43,582 nucleotides of DNA, taken from Desulfobulbaceae bacterium (GTDB lineage: Bacteria; Desulfobacterota; Desulfobulbia; Desulfobulbales; SURF-16). A program made the translations under genes and the position numbers. This document shows, in pieces, positions 8,299 to 15,816 of the stretch. The stretch spans positions 1 through 43,582 of the forward strand of contig PKTX01000072.1 of NCBI GenBank assembly GCA_002868945.1. The letters are read 5' to 3'. Every line of letters begins with the position of its first letter. Positions within the stretch are counted from its first letter, which is position 1. A model generated the notes under the pieces. The model had not been told where the DNA came from. It searched no databases and saw only the letters and a list, made by a program, of their open reading frames with translations.

Positions 8299-10088
8299 CA
8301 GCTCTCCACCCCGGTCTCGTGCCCCATGCCTTGCCACTCAAGGCCGTAGTGACTATGGAGATATGCCTTGAGCCGCTCCTGCAGGGCCTCAGTGGCAGGA
8401 CAGGCCAGCAGCTCGGCCGCCAGCTCCTCGGCCTGTTCCACATCGGTCAGGCGCACCATCTTCTTGATCCGGGGAATGGCCAGGGGCGGCATGCTCAACT
8501 CATCCAGCCCCAGCCCCAGGAGAACCGGCAAAATGGCGGCATCACCGGCCATCTCGCCACAGAGCCCGACCTCAATACCGGCAGCATGGCCCGCCTCCAC
8601 CACCTGGGCGATCATCCGCAGAATGGCCGGATGCAGGGGGGTATACATGTGGGCCACCTGCTCGTTGCCGCGATCAACGGCCATGGCATATTGAATAAGA
8701 TCATTGGTGCCGATACTGAAGAAATCCACCTCGCGGGCCAGGCTGTCGGCAATGGCGACAGCGCTGGGCACCTCCACCATCATGCCGATTTCCACTCCGT
8801 CGCCGTGCGGCAGTCCCTGGCTACGCAACTCGTCACGCACCTGTCGGACCAGGGCCTTGGCCGCCAGCAGCTCATTATAGGAGGTGATCATCGGTAACAT
8901 GATGCGCAGGGTGCCGTGTTCGGCGGCCCTGAACAGGGCACGCAGCTGGCTGATAAAGAGCTCCGGCTGCTGCAGGGAGAGGCGAATGGCGCGCAGCCCC
9001 AGGGCCGGATTCTTTTCCGGGCGGCCCCCATAGCCCTTGATAGGCTTGTCGCCCCCCACATCCAGGGTGCGCACCGTCACCGGAAAAGGATTGAAACTGA
9101 CGAGCAGATGGCTGTAGATGGAAAGCAGCAGCTCTTCGGAGGGCGGCCCATCCGGGGTAAGATAGTAAAACTCACTGCGAAAAAGGCCGATGCCGGCCGC
9201 GCCATACTGCATGGCCGGCTCCACCTCCTCAAGCATCTCCAGATTGGCCTCGATGGTTATTTTGCGGCCCTGTCTGGTTTCCGCCGGCAGATGGGCAAAA
9301 AAGGCCAATTCCCGCTGCTGCCGCTCCTGTTCCGCCTGCTCTTGTCGACAGGCGGCCAGGGCGCTGCTGTCCGGGTTGACCAGGACACGGCCGCGGTTAC
9401 CGTCCAGCACCAGGAGATCGCCGCTTGCCACCCGCCGACAGGCAGCCGCACAGCCCACCACGGCGGGCAGGCCGGAGGTGCGGGCCACAATGGCGGTATG
9501 ATCGGTGCGGCCGCCCAACTCATTGACAAAGCCCAGCACCAGATCGGGATCCATGGCCAGCACATCCTCCGGAGAGAAATCGTGCCCCACCAGAATGACC
9601 GGATCGTCCTGTACCGTCTCCTGCTCTGCCCCGGCCAGCCGGGCGGCGATCAGGTTGGCGACATGCCGGACATCCGCCACCCTTTCGCGCAGGTACTGGT
9701 CGCTTAGACCGGCAAGCTGCTCCTCCATGCCGGCCAGGGCCTGGCGCAGCGCTGTTTCGGCCGGCACCATGTGCTCGCCGATAAGGCATCGGGCCCGCTC
9801 AACAAACAGCGGATCTTCAAGAATGAGGAGGTGACCGGCAATAAGGGGGACAAACTGGCGGAACGAGGCCCGACAGGTGATCTGCAACTCCTCCAGGCCC
9901 TGGCCGGCCAGGGCAACCGCCCGGCGCAGACGCTGCTCTTCCACCTCGACCTCGGCCGCATCGCGCAGCGGCGCCCCGCCTTCCCACTGCTGTTCACCCA
10001 AGACAAGGGCGCGACCGACAACTATGCCCGGCGAGGCGGCAAGGCCCTGCAGGAGCTCGGTTTGGCTGGCAGTAACACTGCTCTTCAT
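8298..10088 (-). CDS. ptsI: PEP-protein phosphotransferase, enzyme I of the PTS
   Basis: Enzyme I takes phosphate from phosphoenolpyruvate onto a histidine and passes it to HPr. From the ATG at 10088 the product has 596 residues. It has the HPr-binding N-terminal domain, the phosphohistidine motif GGRTDHTAIVAR with His197, and the PEP-binding barrel with GGDKPIKGYGG, EIGMMVEVPSA, FFSIGTNDLIQY and the active-site cysteine motif GLCGEMAGD. The frame stays open for 32 codons upstream, but those codons run into a repeat element (10101-10288), and AGGGA precedes the chosen ATG. The gene is separated from ptsH by that element. No EIIB or EIIC sugar permease is nearby, so a regulatory or limited PTS is possible. 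Confidence 0.95.
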   Translation of the reverse strand: MKSSVTASQTELLQGLAASPGIVVGRALVLGEQQWEGGAPLRDAAEVEVEEQRLRRAVALAGQGLEELQITCRASFRQFVPLIAGHLLILEDPLFVERARCLIGEHMVPAETALRQALAGMEEQLAGLSDQYLRERVADVRHVANLIAARLAGAEQETVQDDPVILVGHDFSPEDVLAMDPDLVLGFVNELGGRTDHTAIVARTSGLPAVVGCAAACRRVASGDLLVLDGNRGRVLVNPDSSALAACRQEQAEQERQQRELAFFAHLPAETRQGRKITIEANLEMLEEVEPAMQYGAAGIGLFRSEFYYLTPDGPPSEELLLSIYSHLLVSFNPFPVTVRTLDVGGDKPIKGYGGRPEKNPALGLRAIRLSLQQPELFISQLRALFRAAEHGTLRIMLPMITSYNELLAAKALVRQVRDELRSQGLPHGDGVEIGMMVEVPSAVAIADSLAREVDFFSIGTNDLIQYAMAVDRGNEQVAHMYTPLHPAILRMIAQVVEAGHAAGIEVGLCGEMAGDAAILPVLLGLGLDELSMPPLAIPRIKKMVRLTDVEQAEELAAELLACPATEALQERLKAYLHSHYGLEWQGMGHETGVES

Positions 10089-10100
10089 ATCATCTTCCCT

Positions 10101-10288
10101 AACAGCCCGTTGAAAAATTACTGCTCGTGCCGCTGCGGCGCTCAAAATTCGGCTCACAATACCCCTGGCCCATGGAAACTGCACCCCAAGGGTACTCGGA
10201 GTGTCGCAGGCTCCCTTACCTCCTCCGGGCGGGCATTTTCCGCCTCATTTCTCCTTGTCTCAGCTAGACTCGCTACCTTTTTCAACGG
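10101..10288. repeat. Repeat family C, copy 1, between ptsH and ptsI
   Basis: The 188-bp segment begins AACAGCCCGTTGAAAAA and ends TTTTTCAACGG, which is an inverted terminal pair. Its right half (10197-10288) matches the reverse complement of 25905-26003 over about 95 bp at roughly 80 percent by eye, including GGAGTGTCGCAGGCTCCC. It fills almost the whole ptsH-ptsI spacer and stops 12 nt short of the ptsI start codon. It has no open frame of its own. It looks like a non-autonomous mobile or MITE-like element. Confidence 0.75.
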
Positions 10289-10331
10289 CCAGATTAAGAG
10301 GCGGCCGGGATCTTTGTGTCGCACAGGGGGC

Positions 10332-10601
10332 TCACAAACGCCGGATCAGCTCGGCCAGGCAGTTGACCACCTCTTTACTGTCGGCGCCCGTGGCGGACAG
10401 GGTAATCCTTGTGCCGGCCAGGCAGCCGCAGCTAAGGATCTCCAGGACAGACTTGCAGTCCGCCCGGATGCCGTTGGCCAGCAGGGCGACTTCCGCCTGA
10501 AAGCTCCTGGCCCGGGCCGCCAGCAGGGCGGCGGGCCGGACATGCAGGCCATGCTCGTTTACCAGGATAACATCCGCTTCATGGGAAATGTGCTCAAACA
10601 T
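10332..10601 (-). CDS. ptsH: Phosphocarrier protein HPr
   Basis: HPr is the small cytoplasmic phosphocarrier between enzyme I and downstream PTS proteins. The 89-residue product has the active-site motif EHGLHVRPAALL with His20, and Ser51 in CKSVLEIL at the place of the regulatory serine of the family (Ser46 in Bacillus). The C-terminal helix ends the fold. I prefer the ATG at 10601, which has GGAG 6 nt upstream, over a TTG four codons earlier. It follows the 120-residue hypothetical gene by 16 nt and precedes ptsI across a repeat element. The stretch SCGCLAGT after the regulatory serine is more cysteine-rich than usual. No HPr kinase is in the window, so serine phosphorylation is unknown. 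Confidence 0.93.
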   Translation of the reverse strand: MFEHISHEADVILVNEHGLHVRPAALLAARARSFQAEVALLANGIRADCKSVLEILSCGCLAGTRITLSATGADSKEVVNCLAELIRRL

Positions 10602-10617
10602 GCCCAGCTCCAAAAGC

Positions 10618-10980
10618 TTACTTGACCCGACGCAAGGTGGGCTTGCGGTCTTTAGTCACCTTGTCGGGCGGTGGCACAAGGGTCTCGTTGTCGAAATCAA
10701 CCGCTGCCACAAAACGCTTCTCGCCCCCCATGGTAAAAATCTCCTGACCGGTGAACTGGGCGGTGCGCAGGGTCCAGGTCACCTTTTGCGGCGGCACACT
10801 GAGAATCTGCAGTCCCACATGCCACCACTCGTCGCGCTTATTGTCGTCCCGCTCAAAATCGGTGACCAGGGCATAGGCCATGGAGGCCGGCTCCTCGGCC
10901 ACCACCAGCACCAGATCGCCGACCTCGGTGGTCGGTTTAAAACGAACAACCTTTTTCAACTCTTCGATAATCGCTTCCAT
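10618..10980 (-). CDS. Conserved-looking 120-residue protein of unknown function
   Basis: The product starts MEAIIEELKKVVRFKPTTEV and contains a likely beta-rich domain with VGDLVLVVAEEPASMAYALV, DEWWHVGLQILSVPPQKVTW and TGQEIFTMGGEKRFVAAVDF. It ends in a short basic tail (KDRKPTLRRVK). It has no signal peptide or TM, so it is predicted to be cytoplasmic. I do not recognise the family. The ATG at 10980 is chosen because a G-rich SD (GGGGGG) lies just upstream and the longer frame would extend into the divergent promoter region. It is the first gene of the minus-strand unit that continues into ptsH, ptsI, thiL and the primase-helicase. Confidence 0.75.
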   Translation of the reverse strand: MEAIIEELKKVVRFKPTTEVGDLVLVVAEEPASMAYALVTDFERDDNKRDEWWHVGLQILSVPPQKVTWTLRTAQFTGQEIFTMGGEKRFVAAVDFDNETLVPPPDKVTKDRKPTLRRVK

Positions 10981-11298
10981 ATATCCCCCCAAAACCGAAC
11001 AAAACAAAAGTTCGCGGCGACCGGCGCAAACAAAAAAATCCCTGTTACATTGCCAGATTTCGTCGGAAAACTCCACCTGTTTCCCGCCGCAGGCCCTTTT
11101 GAGAACGGCTGCCTTCCACCACTGCTGTCGACTGCTTTCTCTATCATTTTTTTTCTTTTTATTGTATTACCTTGATATTTACAGATTTTTTATTGTTTTG
11201 CTTCCTCTGTTTCGCTGGTTTGCCGGCAAGGGTCACCATCCCTCCTCCACATCGCCGCCCACACCTCTGCAGCACATATCAATTTCAGACCACTTTTT
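10981..11298. other. Divergent promoter region between the ptsH unit and the sigma-factor gene
   Basis: These 318 bp separate divergently transcribed genes. The right half is rich in T runs (11134-11215), which is unusual against the GC-rich background and typical of promoter DNA. I cannot fix -35 and -10 boxes with confidence. No gene is supported here. Confidence 0.5.
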
Positions 11299-11943
11299 AT
11301 GGAACTTTTCATTCTGCTTATTCCTCTTTTACTTATCACATCCCTCAGTGCCCCGGCACGACAGGAGGAGAGTGATGGCCCGGATGAGACAACCCTTCTG
11401 GTCCGAGCCGTGCGCCAGGGTGACAAGCAGGCCTTTAACCGCCTGGTTCTGCTCTATCAGAACCGTATTTACAACCTGGCCTTCAACTATGTAAAGAACG
11501 ACGAAGAGGCCAAAGACCTGGCCCAGGATATATTTGTTACCGCCTATCGGGCCTTACCTAAACTGCGGGAAGACAACAAGTTCGGCGCCTGGCTCTACCA
11601 GATCGGCCTCAACCATTGCCGCAACCGCTATAAGCGCCTGAAGAGAAGAGGTTTTTTTACCAACACATCATTGGATGACGACCAGTCGAGCCTGCAACTC
11701 TCCGGCAAAAGCAGCCCGGAAAAAGAGGTTGAGGAAAAACGAACCATCTCGATCGTTCGCCAGGCCATCGACACCCTGAAGGATTCGGAGAAAGAGATCC
11801 TCGTCCTTCGCGACTTGCAGGGTATGCCCTATGATGAAATTGGTGAAATTCTGGAAATTCCCCTGGGCACGGTGAAGTCAAAGCTGAGCCGGGCCAGGAC
11901 AAGCCTGAAGAATAAGTTGAAAAGCGTCTATCCCAAGCTGTAA
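11299..11943 (+). CDS. ECF-type RNA polymerase sigma factor (RpoE-like)
   Basis: ECF sigma factors direct RNA polymerase to stress promoters and are held by an anti-sigma factor. The 214-residue product has region 2 (QAFNRLVLLYQNRIYNLAFN..DEEAKDLAQDIFVTAY, about residues 42-90) and region 4 with the helix-turn-helix DEIGEILEIPLGTVKSKLSRAR (about 180-200). The only in-frame ATG before region 2 gives a hydrophobic first 19 residues (MELFILLIPLLLITSLSAP), which is odd for a cytosolic sigma factor and lacks an SD. A GGAGGAG site at about 11363 leads to an out-of-frame ATG, so the true start is uncertain. The next gene is a zinc-finger anti-sigma factor and the one after is DegP, giving an RpoE-RseA-DegP-like cassette. 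Confidence 0.92.
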   Translation: MELFILLIPLLLITSLSAPARQEESDGPDETTLLVRAVRQGDKQAFNRLVLLYQNRIYNLAFNYVKNDEEAKDLAQDIFVTAYRALPKLREDNKFGAWLYQIGLNHCRNRYKRLKRRGFFTNTSLDDDQSSLQLSGKSSPEKEVEEKRTISIVRQAIDTLKDSEKEILVLRDLQGMPYDEIGEILEIPLGTVKSKLSRARTSLKNKLKSVYPKL

Positions 11944-12006
11944 GCAGGGTGGGCGCTGCAAGCGGCCACCCCGGTAAGATGATGTGATCACGGTAGCCAT
12001 AAGGGT

Positions 12007-12178
12007 ATCTTGCATAATGAGATATTTCGGAGCTCGCCTACCTGTTCGACTTTGAAAAGCATAGGAAATAAAAACAGCAACATATCGAGCAGATGTGAGG
12101 TTTTTTGTTTTCACAGCGACGAAAAAATCGGCCAAGTATGCAAGCCTGCGAGACTCGGAAAGAGCACCTATGCAAGAT
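12007..12178 (+). repeat. Repeat family B, copy 1, between sigma and anti-sigma genes
   Basis: The 172-bp segment starts with ATCTTGCATA (12007-12016) and ends with the perfect inverse TATGCAAGAT (12169-12178). Its core (GTTCGACTTTGAAAAGCATA, then GGAAATAAAAACAGCAACAT) matches the copy on the other strand at 37424-37540, which lacks about 60 bp of the interior present here. It carries no coding frame that looks real. The preceding AAGGGT is also shared with the other copies. A non-autonomous mobile element is the simplest reading. Confidence 0.75.
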
Positions 12179-12211
12179 GGCCTCAAGAGAAATTCAAACC
12201 ATAAACTCACT

Positions 12212-13090
12212 ATGAATTGCATCGACTGCCAAAACCAATTCTCCGATTTTATTGATGATGAAATCTCTTCGGAAACTGCCCGTATCTTCAAGGGGCACCT
12301 GGCCAGTTGCCCAGCCTGCGCCGATGAATGGCACCTCTTCCGGCAGACCGTTCATGCCATGCACAGCTTCCCCGAACAAAAGGTGCCGGCTGACTTTATC
12401 ATCGGCATCAATGAAAAGCTGACGCCCCAGCCCTTTGCCAAACTGCGGGGCTGGCTCTCCCTCATGACCCAGCACAAGTTGACGGCCACCAGTGCCCTGG
12501 CCACCCTGGTGGTGGGGGTCATCAGCGCCGCTGTTTTGCAACTCTCACCAATGGATATGTACAAGAACGCCGTCAAGGAAGACCCGGGTCAGCAGAGCAG
12601 CGTCCAGACCCAGGCCACCAACCGCGATCGCACCAACTACTATCCCAACACCCCTTACCTGGCGGCCAACACCGAACCGAGCCGCACCCCCACCAACCGG
12701 GCCCGTGTCCAGTTTACCCCGGTAAAGCAGAGCAGTCCCACGATCAGCCAGCCCTCCCTCATTGATTCACGCGGATCGCCCAGCCTATCACATTTCGCCA
12801 CTGCCGCCCCCCCATTTTCCAGCCTGGGCAGCCTGACACCGGACCTGGTTGTCACTGTCCATGCCGACAACACGGCCTATCAGCATGCCCTCATCCGGCA
12901 GATGACCTCCAACCGCAACTGGCAGACCCATATCAGCGGCAACACCCTGCTGGTCACCCTGCCCTGCAGCCAGTTCAACACCTTCCAGCATCTCTTCGGC
13001 CCAGCCAACCCCCATATCAACACCAAGGAACTCTCCCGTATCCGCCGGTCGGCAACGAGCATGCTCACCGTGGCAGTGGCCTTCCACTGA
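12212..13090 (+). CDS. Zinc-finger anti-sigma factor, membrane-anchored
   Basis: The product (292 residues from ATG 12212) begins MNCIDCQNQFSDFIDDEI and has the ZAS-type motif HLASCPAC with His29, Cys33 and Cys36, preceded by Cys3 and Cys6. One TM helix (LTATSALATLVVGVISAAVL, about 90-112) follows. The rest, about 180 residues rich in Ser, Thr, Pro and Asn, should be periplasmic. This layout fits RseA-like sensors that hold an ECF sigma factor at the inner membrane. It sits 268 bp downstream of the sigma gene with a repeat element in the gap. The start lacks a strong SD. An in-frame ATG at 12170, inside the end of the repeat and after GGAAAG, would add 14 residues and may be used. Confidence 0.85.
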   Translation: MNCIDCQNQFSDFIDDEISSETARIFKGHLASCPACADEWHLFRQTVHAMHSFPEQKVPADFIIGINEKLTPQPFAKLRGWLSLMTQHKLTATSALATLVVGVISAAVLQLSPMDMYKNAVKEDPGQQSSVQTQATNRDRTNYYPNTPYLAANTEPSRTPTNRARVQFTPVKQSSPTISQPSLIDSRGSPSLSHFATAAPPFSSLGSLTPDLVVTVHADNTAYQHALIRQMTSNRNWQTHISGNTLLVTLPCSQFNTFQHLFGPANPHINTKELSRIRRSATSMLTVAVAFH

Positions 13091-13193
13091 GCCGCCTGAG
13101 CCGATCAGACTGCCTGAACAGCGGCATACCGGCCCCGAACAAGAGCGCCCCGGCACGCCCCACCACCGCGGGGCCGCCGATGGGCAATCCTGT

Positions 13194-13221
13194 TTGACAT
13201 TACGCGTCAACCCTATAAACT
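13194..13221 (+). promoter_or_regulatory. Candidate sigma-70-type promoter with overlapping inverted repeat, upstream of degP
   Basis: TTGACA (13194-13199) is followed after 16 nt by TAAACT (13216-13221). The -35 box is also one arm of an inverted repeat TTGAC-N7-GTCAA (13194-13210), which could be an operator. It lies about 140 bp before the degP start. The -10 box is weak, so this is a candidate only. Confidence 0.35.
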
Positions 13222-13357
13222 GGTATAGGATACCCTCTGGGCCGTGACTTTTTTCCACCCTGGAAAACAACGAACTTTTTTGCAATCGGCCATGTCTAGG
13301 GAGTGTTTACAATTGATTCCCATTGCCATAAACCTTTACCCATGAGGCACTTGAGAT

Positions 13358-14806
13358 ATGCGCACCCCCGTAACTATTCGCACCATACCCGATCCCCGTT
13401 TTGTCATGACCAGTTTGCTGGTCGCCTTTTTCTTGGTACTGCAACCCATGCTGGACCAGGCCCGGGCCGCCCGCCCGGAAAGCTTTGCCGACCTGGTGGA
13501 GAGCCACGGCGCCACCGTGGTCAACATCTACACCACCCAGACCGTCAAGGCCCCCACCCTGCCGCAGTTCAACTTCAAGGGCTCACCCCATGAACTGCCT
13601 GAACTCTTTGAGCGATTCTTCGGCAACCCGCACACAGCGCCCAACGGTAAACCGCGTACCCAAAAGCGCACCAGTCTCGGCTCCGGTGTACTTGTCTCAG
13701 TGGACGGCTATATCCTCACCAACAACCATGTTATCGAGAATGCCGATGAAATCCATGTCCGTTTTGCCGATCACAAGGAATTTGAGGCCAAGATCATCGG
13801 CCGTGACAAGATGACCGATATTGCCCTGATCAAGATCGATACGGAGGAGAGGCTGCCCTTTGTTAAATTCGGCAACTCCGAAAAGCTGCGCGTCGGCGAC
13901 TGGGTGGTTGCCATCGGCAATCCCTTCGGCTTTGAGCAGACTGTCACGGCCGGTATTGTCAGCGGCATGGGCAGAACCCTGGGCAACGGTGCCTACGACA
14001 ACTTCATCCAGACCGATGCCTCCATCAACCCCGGCAATTCCGGCGGTCCCCTCTTTGATCTTGATGGTAAGATGGTGGGCATCAACACCGCCATCTACTC
14101 CCGCTCCGGCGGCAATATCGGCATCGGTTTCGCCATTCCGGTAAACATGGTGAAAAACGTCATGGACCAGCTCCTTGAACATGGTCAGGTGACCAGGGGC
14201 TGGCTCGGTGTCCGCATTCAAACGGTGAACCAGGATATTGCCGCACAATTCGGCCTTGATCGTCCCTATGGCGCCCTGGTGGGGCAGGTAGACAAGGACA
14301 GCCCCGCCGACAAGGCCGGCATCCGTCAGGGTGATATCATCATCCGCTTCAAGGACAAGGAAATCTCGGAAATGACCATGCTGCCCACCATGGTGGCCCA
14401 GACCCCGGTGGGAGAGAAGGCCAAGGTCACTGTCTTCAGAAAGGGCAAGGAAAAAAACCTCACCGTGACCATCGGCAAGCTCAAGGAGGAGAGCGACCTG
14501 AGCCAGGCGGTGGAGGAAGAAACCGCCTCACTGGGCATGACCGTTCAGGAGCTCACGCCGGAGCTGGCCGAATCCCTGCAGCTTGGCCAGGCCACCGGCG
14601 TCTTGGTCAGCAATGTTGAAAGCGGCAGCCCGGCCGCCATGGCCGGTCTCAGGCGCGGCGACCTCATCACCGAGCTCAACCAGCAGGAGGTCTCCGATCT
14701 GGACAGCTTCAGCGCCTTGCTGAGCCAGGCCAAGGAGGCGGACAGAATTCTCCTGCTGGTCCAGCGCGGCGCCCAGAGCCGCTACGTGGTGCTCAAGACC
14801 AACTAG
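13358..14806 (+). CDS. degP: Periplasmic serine protease of the DegP/HtrA (Do) family
   Basis: DegP-type proteases degrade or refold misfolded envelope proteins. The 482-residue precursor has a basic N-terminus and a signal-like helix (VMTSLLVAFFLVLQPML, residues 16-32) with a probable cleavage after the ARA near 35-38. The trypsin-like domain shows His124 (LTNNHVIENADEI), Asp154 (MTDIALIKID) and Ser228 (NPGNSGGPLFD). Two PDZ domains follow (about 255-360 and 385-480), each with a GVLV or GALV-type carboxylate loop. The length matches the family. It follows the sigma and anti-sigma genes, so it is the likely target gene of that sigma factor. A strong bidirectional terminator follows at 14837. 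Confidence 0.96.
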   Translation: MRTPVTIRTIPDPRFVMTSLLVAFFLVLQPMLDQARAARPESFADLVESHGATVVNIYTTQTVKAPTLPQFNFKGSPHELPELFERFFGNPHTAPNGKPRTQKRTSLGSGVLVSVDGYILTNNHVIENADEIHVRFADHKEFEAKIIGRDKMTDIALIKIDTEERLPFVKFGNSEKLRVGDWVVAIGNPFGFEQTVTAGIVSGMGRTLGNGAYDNFIQTDASINPGNSGGPLFDLDGKMVGINTAIYSRSGGNIGIGFAIPVNMVKNVMDQLLEHGQVTRGWLGVRIQTVNQDIAAQFGLDRPYGALVGQVDKDSPADKAGIRQGDIIIRFKDKEISEMTMLPTMVAQTPVGEKAKVTVFRKGKEKNLTVTIGKLKEESDLSQAVEEETASLGMTVQELTPELAESLQLGQATGVLVSNVESGSPAAMAGLRRGDLITELNQQEVSDLDSFSALLSQAKEADRILLLVQRGAQSRYVVLKTN

Positions 14807-14836
14807 GTCTTATCGCACCACCGCCCGCCGTGCCAC

Positions 14837-14878
14837 CAAAAAAGGCCGCTTCCCAACAATGGGAGGCGGCCTTTTTTT
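14837..14878. terminator. Bidirectional rho-independent terminator between degP and trpF
   Basis: The stem AGGCCGC-TTCCCA pairs with TGGGA-GGCGGCCT around the loop ACAA. It is preceded by six A and followed by seven T, so it can stop transcripts from both sides. It ends degP on the plus strand and the trp unit on the minus strand, which are convergent. Confidence 0.88.
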
Positions 14879-14966
14879 GCCGGGAAGTATGAGGCAATCG
14901 CGGTGAGGAGTATAAAAACTGCCGCTGAGCAGATTTTTTTATCCCCGGCCGCACCAGAGAGATGCG

Positions 14967-15623
14967 CTATAAATCAATGGCTGCGCCGCACAGATTATCG
15001 GCCCGGGCAACCTGGCGAAACAGGGCGTCAATCTGTTCGGGATCCTTGCGGCCCGGACTGCTTTCAATGCCGGAATTGACATCCACGGCAAAGGGCTGGA
15101 CCTGGTCAATGGCAGCGGCGATGTTCTCGACCCCCAGGCCACCCGCCAGAATCAACGGCTTTTGCGGCTGCACTTTTTCCACCAGGGACCAGTCAAAGGT
15201 CTCGCCGGTGCCGCCGCCCATCTCTTTGTGGTAGGCATCAAGCAGGAAGCCCCACACCACGTCATTATAGGGCTCAAGGAGATCCGGCCCCATGTCGGGC
15301 CGCACCTGAAAGGCCTTGATGACCCGACGCGACATCATCTCGCAATATTCGGGCGGTTCCTGGCCGTGCAGCTGTACCACGGTGAGACCGCAGTAGTTGA
15401 CAATCTCACCGACCCCCTCCGGACTTTCATTCATAAAAACACCAACGGCATCAACAAAGGGAGGCAGTCCGGCAATAATCTCCCGGGCCTGCTCCGGATC
15501 AATAGCACGGGGGCTGTCCTTTACAAAAATAAAACCCAGGGCATCCACCCCTGCCTCAACCGCCTTTTCCACCTCCGAGGGTTCCGTCATACCACAGATC
15601 TTAACCCGTGTTCGCCCGGCCAT
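14967..15623 (-). CDS. trpF: Phosphoribosylanthranilate isomerase (TrpF)
   Basis: TrpF carries out the third dedicated step of tryptophan synthesis, an Amadori rearrangement of phosphoribosylanthranilate. The 218-residue product is a TIM barrel. It begins MAGRTRVKICGMTEP with the catalytic Cys in KICGMT, and continues with ALGFIFVKDSPRAI and the VQLHGQEPPEYC strand. LILAGGLGVENIAAAI and AVDVNSGIESSPGRKD form the phosphate-binding end. The start has a clear GGAGG site. It is the last gene of the minus-strand trp unit, but a 193-bp spacer with a large hairpin parts it from trpC. trpB and trpA, which usually follow, are absent: the next gene is convergent degP. Confidence 0.96.
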   Translation of the reverse strand: MAGRTRVKICGMTEPSEVEKAVEAGVDALGFIFVKDSPRAIDPEQAREIIAGLPPFVDAVGVFMNESPEGVGEIVNYCGLTVVQLHGQEPPEYCEMMSRRVIKAFQVRPDMGPDLLEPYNDVVWGFLLDAYHKEMGGGTGETFDWSLVEKVQPQKPLILAGGLGVENIAAAIDQVQPFAVDVNSGIESSPGRKDPEQIDALFRQVARADNLCGAAIDL

Positions 15624-15659
15624 TTATCCTTTGCCTCCTGTCATAGTATTCTATTCTTT

Positions 15660-15720
15660 CCACACACCACGCACTGACAGAGAGTGATTTCCGGGTGCTC
15701 TGCCCGTGAGTGGTATGTGG
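15660..15720 (-). other. Long hairpin in the trpC-trpF spacer
   Basis: CCACACACCACGCAC at the left pairs with GTGAGTGGTATGTGG at the right (13 of 15 positions). The top of the hairpin holds a smaller stem CGGG-TGCTCTG-CCCG (15692-15706). No U tract follows in either direction, so it is not a standard terminator. It could be an RNA-processing or stability element that sets trpF expression apart from the rest of the unit. Confidence 0.6.
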
Positions 15721-15816
15721 AACCTGTATCAGCCCCGCTTGAGATTCTCTCTTTGCAGGGGCTGCGTAAGATGCCGGACCGCAGAAACTGCCGCCCGAGC
15801 ATATAGTACAAAAAAA

